Below, piece by piece: positions 50,660 to 59,431 of a stretch of 64,000 nt of DNA. The notes below the pieces were generated by a model. The model made no database searches and was not told where the DNA came from. It saw only the letters and a list, made by a program, of their open reading frames with translations. The translations under genes were made by a program, and so were the position numbers. The stretch is from Phytohabitans aurantiacus (GTDB taxonomy: Bacteria > Actinomycetota > Actinomycetes > Mycobacteriales > Micromonosporaceae), in assembly GCF_027923225.1 (NCBI RefSeq), contig NZ_BSDI01000006.1, forward strand, positions 62,001-126,000, given 5' to 3'. Position 1 is the first letter of the stretch, and each line of letters starts with the position of its first letter.

Positions 50660-51202
50660 ATGGATCTTCGGACCGTCGGGCGCATCGGCCGGCCTCACGG
50701 CATTCGCGGTGAGGTCCTGGTGGAGGTGCGCACCGACGATCCCGACGAGCGGTTCGCCCCCGGCAAGGTGTTGATCGCCGAGCCGGGGGCGTCACCGTCT
50801 GACCCCGCCGCCTACAGGGTGCCCGACAGGCTCACCGTCGAGGCCGTCCGCGCGCACCAGGGACGCCTGATCGTCGTCTTCGAAGGCGTGTACGACCGCA
50901 ACGTCGCCGAGGCTCTGCGTGGCGTGGTGCTGTCGGTCGACAGCGCCGACATCGCCGACCCCACCGACCCGGACGAGTTCAACGACCACCAGTTGGTGGG
51001 GCTGGCCGCCGTCACCACGTCGGGCGAGACGCTGGGCGAGGTGGTGCGGATCGACCACGCGCCGGCCTCCGACATGCTGGTGCTGCGCCGGCCCGAGGGG
51101 CGCACCGCGCTGGTGCCGTTCGTCAAGGCGATCGTGCCCGAGGTCGACCTGGCCGGTGGACGCGTCGTCGTCGACCCGCCGGAAGGCTTGCTGGACCTCT
51201 GA
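50660..51202 (+). CDS. rimM: Ribosome maturation factor RimM
   Basis: A 180-residue 30S-assembly factor. The N-terminal beta-barrel starts VGRIGRPHGIRGEVLVEV. The C-terminal PRC-barrel domain (about 105-170) has HQLVGLAAVTTSGETLGEVV and LVPFVKAIVPEVDLAGGRV. It binds S19 in the 30S head. The usual next gene, trmD, is separated by about 3.6 kb of minus-strand regulatory genes. Confidence 0.95.
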   Translation: MDLRTVGRIGRPHGIRGEVLVEVRTDDPDERFAPGKVLIAEPGASPSDPAAYRVPDRLTVEAVRAHQGRLIVVFEGVYDRNVAEALRGVVLSVDSADIADPTDPDEFNDHQLVGLAAVTTSGETLGEVVRIDHAPASDMLVLRRPEGRTALVPFVKAIVPEVDLAGGRVVVDPPEGLLDL

Positions 51203-51206
51203 GGTT

Positions 51207-54083
51207 CTAGGCGTCTGAAACCCGTTTCGAGACGCTGATCGCCACCTCCACCCGCGAGCTGAGGTCGAGCTTGGCGAGGATGCTCGACACGTGCGTCTGC
51301 ACGGTGCGCCTCGACAGAAACATCCTGGCCGCGATGTCGGGGTTCGACCTGCCCTCCGCCACCATCCGCGCCACGCGGGTCTCCGTGTCGGTCAACGCCT
51401 CCCAGCCGTGCTTGGGGCGGTTGCGGCGCCCCATCCGTCCACGCCGGACACCGAGCTGCCGCAGCCGGGCCTCCGCGCGCGCCGCGTCCCAGGTCGCCTC
51501 CAGCGCCGCGAAGCCGCCCAGCGCCGTGCCGAGCGCGTCCCGCGCCTCCGCTTCCCGGCCCGCTTGGGCCAGGGCGACCGCCGCCTCCTCGGAAGCCAGC
51601 GCGGCGTAGAGCGGCCACCCCTCAAACGCCCGCGCGGCGCTCAGCAGCATGTCCGGGGCCGCGCCAGTTGGCCGCTGGCCTTCCGCCACGCCGCGCGGTG
51701 ACGGCGCCGGCTCCTGGGCCGGCTCCGCGAGGGCACGGCACAGCAGCGCCGTCGCGGTCAGGCCGCGGGTCGGCTGCTTGGCGGCGAGCGCCTCGGTGGT
51801 GGTCGCCAGGTCGAGGGCGCGCTTGTGGTCGCCGACGACGGCGGCGAGCCGCGCCAGGTCGGCGCAGATCCGATAGATCACCCGCCGCTGGTCGAGCCCC
51901 CACGCCCGCTCCCAGACCGGATACAGCAGGTCGAGCGCGTACCGCGGATCGGATCGAGACTCCTCCAGCAGCGCCTGCGCCCACCGCGTCAGGTATCCGT
52001 ACTTGCGGCCGCCGACGCCATCGTCCGGTTCCGGCAACTCCTCGCGCTCCGCCTGATAGGTGCCGCGCCGGATCGCGACCAGCGCCGCCATGGCGCGCAG
52101 CCCCGGCGCCTGCCCGAGCGGGTCCGGGCCGTCCAGGCCGGCCTCGATCTCGGCGAGCGCGTCGTCCCACCGGCCGTCGAGCAGCCGCATGCGGGCTCGC
52201 AGGGCGTAGGCGAGCGCGAGGTACACGCCGCCCGTGGCCTGGTTGTGCCGCACTGCGGTGGCGAGCGCCTCGTCCGCCTCGTCGAACCGGTCCAGCTCCA
52301 GCAGGCAGTACCCGCGCATCGCGTACGGGTCGGCCTGCAGGTCCGGCCGGATGCCGCCGTGGAAGGCGAGCAGGGCCCGGTCGGCGAGCGCGTGCGCCTT
52401 GACCATGTCGCCCTCCGCGAACCGCAGCGCGGACAGCCCCAGATAGCCGAGCCCGACAGCCTGAGCGTCCTGCTCCGCCTCGCCCTCCTCCACCGCGAGC
52501 CGCGCCGCCAGCTCACCCGCGTCGAACCGCTCCAGATAGAACAGGCAGAACGCCGCGAACCCCTGAAAACGGCCGGCCTCGCCCGCCGACAGCTCCGGCA
52601 GGCGGAGCGCGTCTTCGGATACGACCACCGCCTCGTCGAGCCGGCCCTGCCGGAAGCACGCCTGCATGAGCAGCCAGCGGAGGGCGGCGCCGCCGTCGGT
52701 GAGCAGCGCGGTGCGCGCGGCCTGCTCGGCCGCCGCCGGGTCGCCGTCCCAGAGCAGGGCGCGCACGAGATGTAGTCGCAGCGCGGGCGCCGCCGGATCG
52801 GCACCGTCCAGCGCGGCAAGGGCTCTGCGCAGCAGCGGTACCGCCAGCCGCGGCGCCCGCACGATGAGGGCGTCTGCCTGCTGTACCAGCCAGCCGACGG
52901 TCTGCGGATCGAGTACCGTGCCGGCGAGCAGGTGCTCGGCGACCCGCTCCACCGGGGCGCCCGCCGCGGCCAGCACCTGCCCGGCGCGCAGCCGCAGCGC
53001 GGTGCGCACGGTCTCCGGCAGGTGCTCGGCCAGCGCTTCCCGGATCAGATCGTGCCGGAAGACCAGCTGCTCACCGGTGTCGACCAGCAGACCGGCCTCG
53101 ATGGCCCGCACCAGCGTCTCGGAGACGGTGACCAGCGGGCTGCCCAGTACCGCCGACAGCTCACCGGCGTCGATGGCCGGCCCCAGTACCGCGGCCATCT
53201 CGAGGATGTCTCGGCCCTGGCGGGGCAGGAAGTCCAGCCGTCGCGCGATCGCCTCGACGAGCGAGCCCGGCAGCGGCGCCTCGGTCTGACCGCTGACCTC
53301 GGCCACACCGTCCTCGACGGCGATGACCGACTCGCGGTACAGGGCGTCGACGAGCTCGGTCACGTACATCGGGTTGCCGCCGGCGCGGGCGACCAGTCCG
53401 GAGAGCGCGGGACCGGCGGGCATCTCCAGCAGCCTCTCGACCAGCGTCGCGACCGCGGTCTCGGGCAGGGGTTCGAGCCGCAGGACATCGGCGCCGCGCG
53501 CCGTGAGACCGCGAACCAGCCCCGCGACCGCCTCACTCTCCGCCGCCGTGCGGGCGGCTACGACCAGGAGGAGCGGCTGCTGCCGGATCCCTTGGGCGAG
53601 GCGGTGGAGCACCAGGACGCTGGGCGGGTCGGCCCACTGCACGTCATCGACGATCAGCGCGACGGGACCGGCGGTCGACCACCGGTCCATGAGCTCCAGG
53701 ATCGCCTCGGTGGCCGCGAACTCGTGATTGGCGGCGCTGACGCTCTGCCCGAGGGCGTCTTCGCCGCGCAGCAGCCGGGCCACGCGTGCCCCGTCGCCGT
53801 CCGCGTTGCTGTGCGGGCCCGCCCGCAAGCCCAGACACGTGCCGATCGTCGCGAACGGCAGCCGCTGCTCGAGATCTTCGGCGGCGCCTCGCAGCACCCG
53901 CATCCCGAGCCGGCCGCACGTCATCGCGAACGCGTCGAGGAGGGTCGTCTTTCCGATGCCCGGCTCGCCCTCGACCAGTGCGACGGCGCCACGTCCCGAG
54001 GCGGCCTGTCGGGCCAGCTCGGACACCCGCTGGATCTCGGCCTGCCGTCCCACGAACACGGGAGAAGGTACCCCCGGGGACAT
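51207..54083 (-). CDS. LuxR-family (LAL) regulator with AAA ATPase domain
   Basis: A 958-residue large ATP-binding LuxR regulator. The N-terminal ATPase has Walker A VEGEPGIGKTTLLDAFA at about 37-53, Walker B VALIVDDVQWADPP, and LARQAASGRG. A long TPR-rich middle follows, and a C-terminal helix-turn-helix (about 890-950) has LTDTETRVARMVAEGRSNPDI. LAL proteins often activate specialised-metabolite genes; no such cluster is here. It sits between rimM and trmD and faces the opposite way. No clear ribosome site is seen upstream of ATG 54083. Confidence 0.92.
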   Translation of the reverse strand: MSPGVPSPVFVGRQAEIQRVSELARQAASGRGAVALVEGEPGIGKTTLLDAFAMTCGRLGMRVLRGAAEDLEQRLPFATIGTCLGLRAGPHSNADGDGARVARLLRGEDALGQSVSAANHEFAATEAILELMDRWSTAGPVALIVDDVQWADPPSVLVLHRLAQGIRQQPLLLVVAARTAAESEAVAGLVRGLTARGADVLRLEPLPETAVATLVERLLEMPAGPALSGLVARAGGNPMYVTELVDALYRESVIAVEDGVAEVSGQTEAPLPGSLVEAIARRLDFLPRQGRDILEMAAVLGPAIDAGELSAVLGSPLVTVSETLVRAIEAGLLVDTGEQLVFRHDLIREALAEHLPETVRTALRLRAGQVLAAAGAPVERVAEHLLAGTVLDPQTVGWLVQQADALIVRAPRLAVPLLRRALAALDGADPAAPALRLHLVRALLWDGDPAAAEQAARTALLTDGGAALRWLLMQACFRQGRLDEAVVVSEDALRLPELSAGEAGRFQGFAAFCLFYLERFDAGELAARLAVEEGEAEQDAQAVGLGYLGLSALRFAEGDMVKAHALADRALLAFHGGIRPDLQADPYAMRGYCLLELDRFDEADEALATAVRHNQATGGVYLALAYALRARMRLLDGRWDDALAEIEAGLDGPDPLGQAPGLRAMAALVAIRRGTYQAEREELPEPDDGVGGRKYGYLTRWAQALLEESRSDPRYALDLLYPVWERAWGLDQRRVIYRICADLARLAAVVGDHKRALDLATTTEALAAKQPTRGLTATALLCRALAEPAQEPAPSPRGVAEGQRPTGAAPDMLLSAARAFEGWPLYAALASEEAAVALAQAGREAEARDALGTALGGFAALEATWDAARAEARLRQLGVRRGRMGRRNRPKHGWEALTDTETRVARMVAEGRSNPDIAARMFLSRRTVQTHVSSILAKLDLSSRVEVAISVSKRVSDA

Positions 54084-54191
54084 GGGGTGAGCGTATCGCC
54101 GCGGAGCGGTGAATGAGATGCCCCGGGTGGCGGGGAGGCGATTACATTTCCGCCACCCGGGGCTGGCCGGCCGGGGGGATTGGCCGGCTGC

Positions 54192-54503
54192 TCAGGCCGC
54201 CTTGACCGGAGGCAGGGCGGAGGCGGCCATCAGGTGAGGGGTCGTTCGGGTCGACCATCCTCGTGATTTGGGGGTGTAGGCGCGTTGGATCTCGTCGCGG
54301 GCCCAGCGCATCCGGGCCACAGCGGCGTCGGGGTGGTCGCCGAACTCCTGCGCCACCCGCGCCACACAGTTCCGGACGCCGTAGTCCCGGATCGCGCGGA
54401 GGACCGCCGCTCGCACCTGCTCGGCACTCGGCTCGTCGGAGTCCTGGATCGCGGACACGAAGAGCGCTTCGCAGCGGGTGGCGGTCACGTTGAGGGGTGA
54501 CAT
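54192..54503 (-). CDS. Conserved small actinobacterial protein
   Basis: A 103-residue protein starting MSPLNVTATRCEALFVSA. It is largely helical, with AEQVRAAVLRAIRDYGVRNC and AVARMRWARDEI. Similar short proteins are common in actinobacteria without a known role. An in-frame upstream ATG at 54539 is possible; ATG 54503 gives the family start. An 11-bp motif lies 33 nt before this start, as for the neighbouring gene. Confidence 0.7.
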   Translation of the reverse strand: MSPLNVTATRCEALFVSAIQDSDEPSAEQVRAAVLRAIRDYGVRNCVARVAQEFGDHPDAAVARMRWARDEIQRAYTPKSRGWSTRTTPHLMAASALPPVKAA

Positions 54504-54508
54504 GGCTC

Positions 54509-54736
54509 TCACCATGCCCCGGCGTTGCGGTAGAAACATCCGCCACGTCGCTGAGGACTATTGACGATCGCGAGGACGATGTCGATCGACGTGTGGGCGC
54601 GGCTCGCGATCTGCTCGACCGGAACGTTGCTGGCGAGGGCGTGCTTGATCGCCGAGCGCCACGTGGCGTCGGCCCGGGCTCGCACATCGGCCGCCTGGCC
54701 CAGCACGTAGAGTGCCTGCTCGGGTGATCCGTTCAT
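54509..54736 (-). CDS. Small helix-turn-helix-like protein
   Basis: A 75-residue protein, MNGSPEQALYVLGQAADVRA, with a likely helix-turn-helix in NVPVEQIASRAHTSIDIVLAI. It lies 5 bp upstream of the other small gene on the minus strand. ATG 54736 is preferred; ATG 54772 is in frame upstream. It may be a DNA-binding or adaptor protein; unknown. Confidence 0.65.
   Translation of the reverse strand: MNGSPEQALYVLGQAADVRARADATWRSAIKHALASNVPVEQIASRAHTSIDIVLAIVNSPQRRGGCFYRNAGAW
54536..54546 (-). promoter_or_regulatory. Repeated upstream motif, copy 1
   Basis: GTGGCGGATGT (minus strand) ends 33 nt before the start codon at 54503. It is identical to copy 2 at 54769-54779, which ends the same distance before the neighbouring start. 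Confidence 0.55.
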
Positions 54737-54768
54737 GGGTAAGACGATGCGCCCTCGTGAAACCGGAT

Positions 54769-54779
54769 ACATCCGCCAC
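54769..54779 (-). promoter_or_regulatory. Repeated upstream motif, copy 2
   Basis: GTGGCGGATGT (minus strand), 33 nt before the start at 54736. It also lies 20 bp before the divergent trmD start, so it could act on either strand. Confidence 0.55.
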
Positions 54780-54799
54780 CATGCGGAGGTCAAAAACTA

Positions 54800-55573
54800 A
54801 TGCGGCTGGATGTCGTGACGATCTTTCCCGAGTATTTCGGGCCGCTCGACCTGTCGCTGATCGGCAAGGCACGCGGTTCCGGACTGCTCGACGTCACCAT
54901 CCACGACCTGCGCACCTGGACGCACGACGTGCACCGGACCGTCGATGACAGTCCATACGGTGGGGGACCGGGCATGGTGATGCGGCCGGAGCCGTGGGGA
55001 GAGGCGCTCGACGCGCTCGCCCCCAGGGCCGAGGGGCGGGCGCGGCTGGTCGTGCCGACTCCCGCCGGAGCGCCGTTCACCCAGAAGGTGGCGCATGAGC
55101 TCGCCGCCGAGCCGCATCTGATCTTCGCCTGCGGCCGGTACGAGGGGATCGACCAGCGGGTACTGGACCACGCCGCCACGCGGATGCCGGTATCGGAGGT
55201 GTCGCTGGGGGACTATGTCCTTTTCGGCGGTGAAGTGGCGGTCTTGGTCATGTGTGAGGCGATCGTCCGGCTGCTGCCGGGCGTACTGGGCAACGCCGAG
55301 TCGCTCGCCGAGGAGTCGCACGCGAACGGCCTGCTGGAAGCGCCCGTGTACACCAAGCCGCCGCAGTGGCGCGGGCACGAGGTACCCGAGATCCTCCGGT
55401 CCGGTGACCACGGCCGGATCGCACGGTGGCGCCGCGACCAGTCGCTGTTGCGCACCGCACAGCGGCGGCCTGACCTCCTCGCGGACCTGGACCCCGACAC
55501 CCTGGACAAGCGCGATGTCGCGGCTCTCACCGGGGCCGGATTTCAGGTACCGGGGCCTGATGTGGCAAAGTAG
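54800..55573 (+). CDS. trmD: tRNA (guanine(37)-N1)-methyltransferase TrmD
   Basis: A 257-residue SPOUT-class enzyme that methylates G37 of tRNA to prevent frameshifting. The N-terminus is RLDVVTIFPEYFGPL. It has DDSPYGGGPGMVMRPEP, ACGRYEGIDQRV, and the trefoil knot VSLGDYVLFGGEVAVLVM. A GGAGG lies about 10 nt before ATG 54800. It precedes rplS, the usual order. Confidence 0.96.
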   Translation: MRLDVVTIFPEYFGPLDLSLIGKARGSGLLDVTIHDLRTWTHDVHRTVDDSPYGGGPGMVMRPEPWGEALDALAPRAEGRARLVVPTPAGAPFTQKVAHELAAEPHLIFACGRYEGIDQRVLDHAATRMPVSEVSLGDYVLFGGEVAVLVMCEAIVRLLPGVLGNAESLAEESHANGLLEAPVYTKPPQWRGHEVPEILRSGDHGRIARWRRDQSLLRTAQRRPDLLADLDPDTLDKRDVAALTGAGFQVPGPDVAK

Positions 55574-55583
55574 TGAGGTTGCC

Positions 55584-55623
55584 ACGACCGGGCGCCGCTT
55601 CGGTGTGCCCGTCGTGCCCGGTC
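55584..55623 (+). ncRNA. Candidate structured leader of rplS
   Basis: The trmD-rplS gap can form two exclusive hairpins. ACGACCGGGC (55584-55593) pairs with GCCCGTCGT (55607-55615, one bulge), or GACCGGGC (55586-55593) pairs with GCCCGGTC (55616-55623). Such switching suits ribosomal-protein autoregulation, but this is a structure prediction by eye. Confidence 0.35.
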
Positions 55624-55670
55624 CCACCCGGGTGATGATCGCCCCGACGAGCCACGAGGAAACCACAGCG

Positions 55671-56027
55671 ATGAACACGCTCGATGCACTGGACGCCCAG
55701 TCGCAGCGGACCGACATCCCCGACTTCCGCGCCGGTGACACCGTCAAGGTGCACGCCCGGGTCGTCGAGGGCAACCGTTCCCGGGTCCAGGTCTTCCAGG
55801 GCGTCGTGATTCGTCGCCAGGGCGGGGGCCTGCGCGAGACGTTCACGGTCCGGAAGGTCAGCTTCGGCGTTGGCGTCGAGCGCACCTACCCGGTCAACAG
55901 CCCGGCCATCGACCGCATCGAGGTCGTGACCCGTGGCGCCGTCCGCCGTGCCAAGCTCTACTACCTGCGTGAGCTGCGCGGTAAGGCGGCGAAGATCAAG
56001 GAGCGCCGCGAGAAGCAGGCTAGCTGA
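55671..56027 (+). CDS. rplS: 50S ribosomal protein L19
   Basis: A 118-residue L19. It has DIPDFRAGDTVKVHARVVEG, RVQVFQGVVIRRQGGG and VERTYPVNSPAIDRIEVV. It contacts 16S rRNA at the subunit interface. ATG 55671 follows GAGGA by about 10 nt. A potentially structured leader precedes it. Confidence 0.96.
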   Translation: MNTLDALDAQSQRTDIPDFRAGDTVKVHARVVEGNRSRVQVFQGVVIRRQGGGLRETFTVRKVSFGVGVERTYPVNSPAIDRIEVVTRGAVRRAKLYYLRELRGKAAKIKERREKQAS

Positions 56028-56136
56028 GCCTTCTTCTCACCCTGCGCTGATTTCTGACCGGGCGTTTGCGTATAGCCCGTTTTTCGTTCGGTCTGACGTT
56101 GGCCGCTTGGTGCGCCGTCCGGTTACGCTAGCCGCG

Positions 56137-57162
56137 GTGACGTACGAAGAACGCTACGTCCGCGGCGGTCGCGCGGGCGGCGCGATGCCTCCGGACTACC
56201 GCTCGCCGACCTTCCGAGGAGGAAGTGCCGCGGGCGGTAGTGCTGTATCTCGGGTACGGGGGATGCGCGCGGTGGAGCCCGACGACGATGATCCGTGGCG
56301 CCGGCCAGCGGGGCTTGGTGGCCGGCGGCGAAGCGACGAGCCAGAGCGAGAGCGCCGCAAGCAGATGCCGCTGTGGCAGGAGCTGCCGCTGCTGCTGATC
56401 GTCGCGTTCTGTCTGGCGGTGCTGATCCGCACCTTCCTGCTCCAGGCGTTCTTCATCCCGTCCGGGTCCATGGAGGACACGCTGCTCGTCGGCGACCGGG
56501 TCCTCGTCAACAAGGTCGTCTACGACGTCCGCGACCCGCAGCGGGGCGAGGTCGTGGTGTTCCGCGGGCCTCCCAACTGGACGCCCGAGTTCCAGGAGCC
56601 CGAGCTCGGCTTCGGCGCCAAGCTCGGCCGCACGGTGGGCGACCTCGTCGGCGTGAGCCGCCCCGGCGAGAAAGACTTCATCAAGCGCGTCATCGGCGTT
56701 CCCGGCGACCGTGTCCAATGCTGCGACGACCAGGGTCGGGTTCAGGTCAACGGCAAGTCGATCGACGAGCCGTACGTCATCGAGAACTCCGATCCAAACC
56801 TGCCGCCAAACCCGCAGGAGTGCCGGTCGCGCCGGTTCGACGAGATCACCGTGCAGCCGGGCAACCTCTTCGTGATGGGCGACCATCGGCTCGTCTCGCA
56901 AGACTCGCGATGCCAGGGGCAGGTGCCGATCGACAACGTCATCGGGCGCGCGTTCATCATCGTCTGGCCGTACGATCGCTGGAACGGGCTCTCCGTACCG
57001 TCCACGTTCGACGGTGTACCCCAAGTCGCGGCGATGGCGCCGCCGGTGAGCCAGCCGAATCCCGGAGGTGTCGCGGTTGTCCTGCCGATCGTGGGCTCTT
57101 TGCTCTTCTCCGCGCGTGCCCGTCGTTGGTTGCCAGGTCGCCGTCGTAGGCTCCGTCCGTGA
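56137..57162 (+). CDS. lepB: Signal peptidase I (copy 1)
   Basis: A 341-residue type I signal peptidase. A Gly/Arg-rich cytosolic N-terminus of about 85 residues precedes one transmembrane helix (LLLIVAFCLAVLIRTFLL). The catalytic Ser is in FIPSGSMEDTL (about 111) and the Lys in KDFIKRVIGVPGD (about 183). GDHR is present. A second hydrophobic segment near the C-terminus (VAVVLPIVGSLLFSA) gives a two-span topology. GTG 56137 may be leaderless, since TACGCT lies 7 bp upstream. Confidence 0.92.
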   Translation: MTYEERYVRGGRAGGAMPPDYRSPTFRGGSAAGGSAVSRVRGMRAVEPDDDDPWRRPAGLGGRRRSDEPERERRKQMPLWQELPLLLIVAFCLAVLIRTFLLQAFFIPSGSMEDTLLVGDRVLVNKVVYDVRDPQRGEVVVFRGPPNWTPEFQEPELGFGAKLGRTVGDLVGVSRPGEKDFIKRVIGVPGDRVQCCDDQGRVQVNGKSIDEPYVIENSDPNLPPNPQECRSRRFDEITVQPGNLFVMGDHRLVSQDSRCQGQVPIDNVIGRAFIIVWPYDRWNGLSVPSTFDGVPQVAAMAPPVSQPNPGGVAVVLPIVGSLLFSARARRWLPGRRRRLRP

Positions 57163-57797
57163 TTGACGAGCAGACCGGCAAGAAGAAGAATTCCTTCTGG
57201 CGCGAGCTCCCCATCCTGCTGGGTGTGGCCATCCTGGTCGCCGTGCTGGTGCGGGCCTTCGTCCTCCAGACGTTCTACATCCCGTCGCCGTCAATGGAGC
57301 ACACGCTCGACATCTACGACCGGGTGCTCGTCAACAAGCTGGTCTACGACTTCCGCTCACCGAAGCGTGGCGAGATCATCGTGTTCGAGGCGCCCGCTGA
57401 CTGGCGCAGCAACCCGGACGGCGAAGACTTCATCAAGCGGGTCATCGGCACCGAGGGCGACCACATCGTCTGCTGCGACGCCCAGCAGCGCATCACGATC
57501 AACGGTCAGCCCCTCGACGAGCCGTACCTGTACTCCGAAGGCGGCACCACCGACCTGCCCGCGGACGAGCCGTTCGACATCACGGTGCCCAAGGACCGGC
57601 TGTGGATGATGGGCGACCACCGGTCGGCGTCCGGCGACTCGCTGGAGCACTGGGAGCGGACCCGCGACATCAACTCCGCCACGATCCCGGAAGACGCCGT
57701 CATCGGGCGGGCGTTCACCGTCTTCTGGCCCGTCGGCCGGGCCAAGTGGCTTTCGATACCCGATAGCTTCGACTCGATCCCCGCGCCTACGGGCTAG
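57159..57797 (+). CDS. lepB: Signal peptidase I (copy 2)
   Basis: A 212-residue type I signal peptidase overlapping copy 1 by 4 bp (GTGA). A short N-terminus and one transmembrane helix (LLGVAILVAVLVRAFVL) precede the catalytic Ser in FYIPSPSMEHTL (about 45) and Lys in DFIKRVIGTEGD (about 93). It lacks the second membrane span. Two adjacent lepB genes are common in actinobacteria and suggest different substrate preferences. Confidence 0.92.
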   Translation: MIDEQTGKKKNSFWRELPILLGVAILVAVLVRAFVLQTFYIPSPSMEHTLDIYDRVLVNKLVYDFRSPKRGEIIVFEAPADWRSNPDGEDFIKRVIGTEGDHIVCCDAQQRITINGQPLDEPYLYSEGGTTDLPADEPFDITVPKDRLWMMGDHRSASGDSLEHWERTRDINSATIPEDAVIGRAFTVFWPVGRAKWLSIPDSFDSIPAPTG

Positions 57798-57822
57798 CGC
57801 GAGACGTGTCTAGGCTGGGGCG

Positions 57823-58299
57823 GTGGACTTCACACCGCGCCGGGCCGCACGCGTGTTGCTCGTCGACGGGGCCGGACGGGTTCTGATGTTCAGGGGCTTC
57901 GATCCGGCCAGGCCACACCACCGATACTGGTTCACGCCGGGCGGTGGTCTCGACGACGACGAGCCGTCGGTGATGGGTGCCGCCCGCGAGCTGGCCGAGG
58001 AGACCGGCCTGCGGGTGCCGCCGGAGCGCTTGGGCGAGCCGGTCTGGAGCGAGGTCACGGAGTACCCGTTCGACGGTGTCTGGTATCGGCAGCGGCAGGA
58101 CTTCTTCCTGCTCCGGGTGCCGAGTTGGGAAGTCGACACGACGGGGTTCGACGACGTGGAGCAGGGTTCGATCGACGGGCACCGGTGGTGGGGCATGGCC
58201 GATCTGGAGGCGACCACCGAGGTGGTGTACCCCGATGACCTGGGCGCTCTGCTGCGTCGGGTGCTGGCACACGCGGATGGTGGTGAGGCGCCGTGCTGA
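57823..58299 (+). CDS. Nudix hydrolase
   Basis: A 158-residue Nudix-family pyrophosphohydrolase. The Nudix box GX5EX7REUXEEXGU is complete: GGGLDDDEPSVMGAARELAE then ETGL. The substrate (a nucleoside diphosphate derivative) cannot be told. GTG 57823 starts the frame. Its stop overlaps rnhB by 7 bp. Confidence 0.9.
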   Translation: MDFTPRRAARVLLVDGAGRVLMFRGFDPARPHHRYWFTPGGGLDDDEPSVMGAARELAEETGLRVPPERLGEPVWSEVTEYPFDGVWYRQRQDFFLLRVPSWEVDTTGFDDVEQGSIDGHRWWGMADLEATTEVVYPDDLGALLRRVLAHADGGEAPC

Positions 58300-59078
58300 C
58301 GCCGCCGCGGACGGTGGTCCGGCGCGAGGGCGGGATCTATGCCTTGGAGCGGGCGCTCCAGCGGCGAGGGTTCCGGATCGTCGCCGGCGCCGACGAGGCC
58401 GGGCGGGGGGCCTGTGCCGGTCCGCTGGTGGCGGCCGCCGCGGTACTGCCCGAGGGGCGGCGGGGCGAGATCGAGGAACTGGCCGACTCCAAGCTGCTCA
58501 CGCCCGCCGCGCGCGAACGGGTGTACGCCGAGGTGGTCAAGCGGGCACTGGCGTACGCCGTCGTGGTGATCCCGGCGGCCGAGGTTGACGCCCGCGGCCT
58601 GCACGTCTGCAATCTGCTCGCGATGCGCCGGGCACTGGCGGCGCTCACCACCCGCCCGGAGTACGTGCTGACCGACGGCTTCGGCGTCGACGGCCTCGGT
58701 GTGCCCGGTCTCGCTGTCTGGAAGGGCGACCAGGTCGCGGCGTGTGTGGCGGCGGCCAGCGTGCTGGCCAAGGTCACCCGAGATCGGATCATGGTGGACC
58801 TGCACGCCACGTTCCCGGATTACGGGTTCGACGAGCACAAGGGGTACGTCACCCCGGAGCACCGCGCCGCGCTGGAGCGTCACGGTCCGTGTCTGGAGCA
58901 TCGCTTCTCGTACGTCAATGTGGCCGCTGTCTCGGGTCGCGACTCCCGTCCGCCCCGCGCTCGGCGTCCAGTAGCGCACCAGAGCCTCCCAGGGAGTACC
59001 GTCGGCGTGGCGTTGGACGAGCAGGCACGGCCACCAGCGCTGGTGGGGGAAGATGTGGCCATGGAAGGCGGAGTGTGA
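58293..59078 (+). CDS. rnhB: Ribonuclease HII
   Basis: A 261-residue RNase HII that removes ribonucleotides from DNA. The catalytic DEAGRG is in VAGADEAGRGACAGPL, ADSKLLTP follows, and the third acidic site is in YVLTDGFGVDG. The core ends near SYVNVAAVSG; a 45-residue Arg/Pro-rich tail follows. GTG 58293 overlaps the Nudix gene. Confidence 0.94.
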   Translation: MLTPPRTVVRREGGIYALERALQRRGFRIVAGADEAGRGACAGPLVAAAAVLPEGRRGEIEELADSKLLTPAARERVYAEVVKRALAYAVVVIPAAEVDARGLHVCNLLAMRRALAALTTRPEYVLTDGFGVDGLGVPGLAVWKGDQVAACVAAASVLAKVTRDRIMVDLHATFPDYGFDEHKGYVTPEHRAALERHGPCLEHRFSYVNVAAVSGRDSRPPRARRPVAHQSLPGSTVGVALDEQARPPALVGEDVAMEGGV

Positions 59079-59401
59079 TGAGCGCAGAAGATCTCGAAAA
59101 GTACGAGACCGAGATGGAGCTGCAGCTCTACCGGGAGTACCGCGACATCGTCCGCCAATTCTCCTACGTGGTCGAGACGGAGCGTCGCTTCTACCTCGCC
59201 AACCAGGTTGACCTGCACGTTCGCAACTCGGACGGCGAGGTCTACTTCGAGGTCGAGATGCAGGACGCCTGGGTCTGGGACATGTACCGGCCGGCGAGGT
59301 TTGTCAAGAATGTCCGGGTTATGACGTTCAAGGACGTCAACGTCGAAGAGCTGGAGAAACCCGACATCTCGTTACCGACCGAGACCGGGTTCGGCGGCTG
59401 A
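59078..59401 (+). CDS. DUF2469 protein
   Basis: A 107-residue protein, MSAEDLEKYETEMELQLYRE, ending in IS-LPTETGFGG. It is a highly conserved actinobacterial family directly after rnhB, as here (1-bp TGATG overlap). It is acidic with no known function. Confidence 0.9.
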   Translation: MSAEDLEKYETEMELQLYREYRDIVRQFSYVVETERRFYLANQVDLHVRNSDGEVYFEVEMQDAWVWDMYRPARFVKNVRVMTFKDVNVEELEKPDISLPTETGFGG

Positions 59402-59431
59402 CCCATAGCAGATCGGCTCGCTTCGCGGAGG

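Noticed and set aside
56137..57797. Tandem lepB genes considered as a recent duplication
   Set aside because: The two proteins differ strongly in length, N-terminus and membrane topology; paired lepB genes here are usual in actinobacteria.
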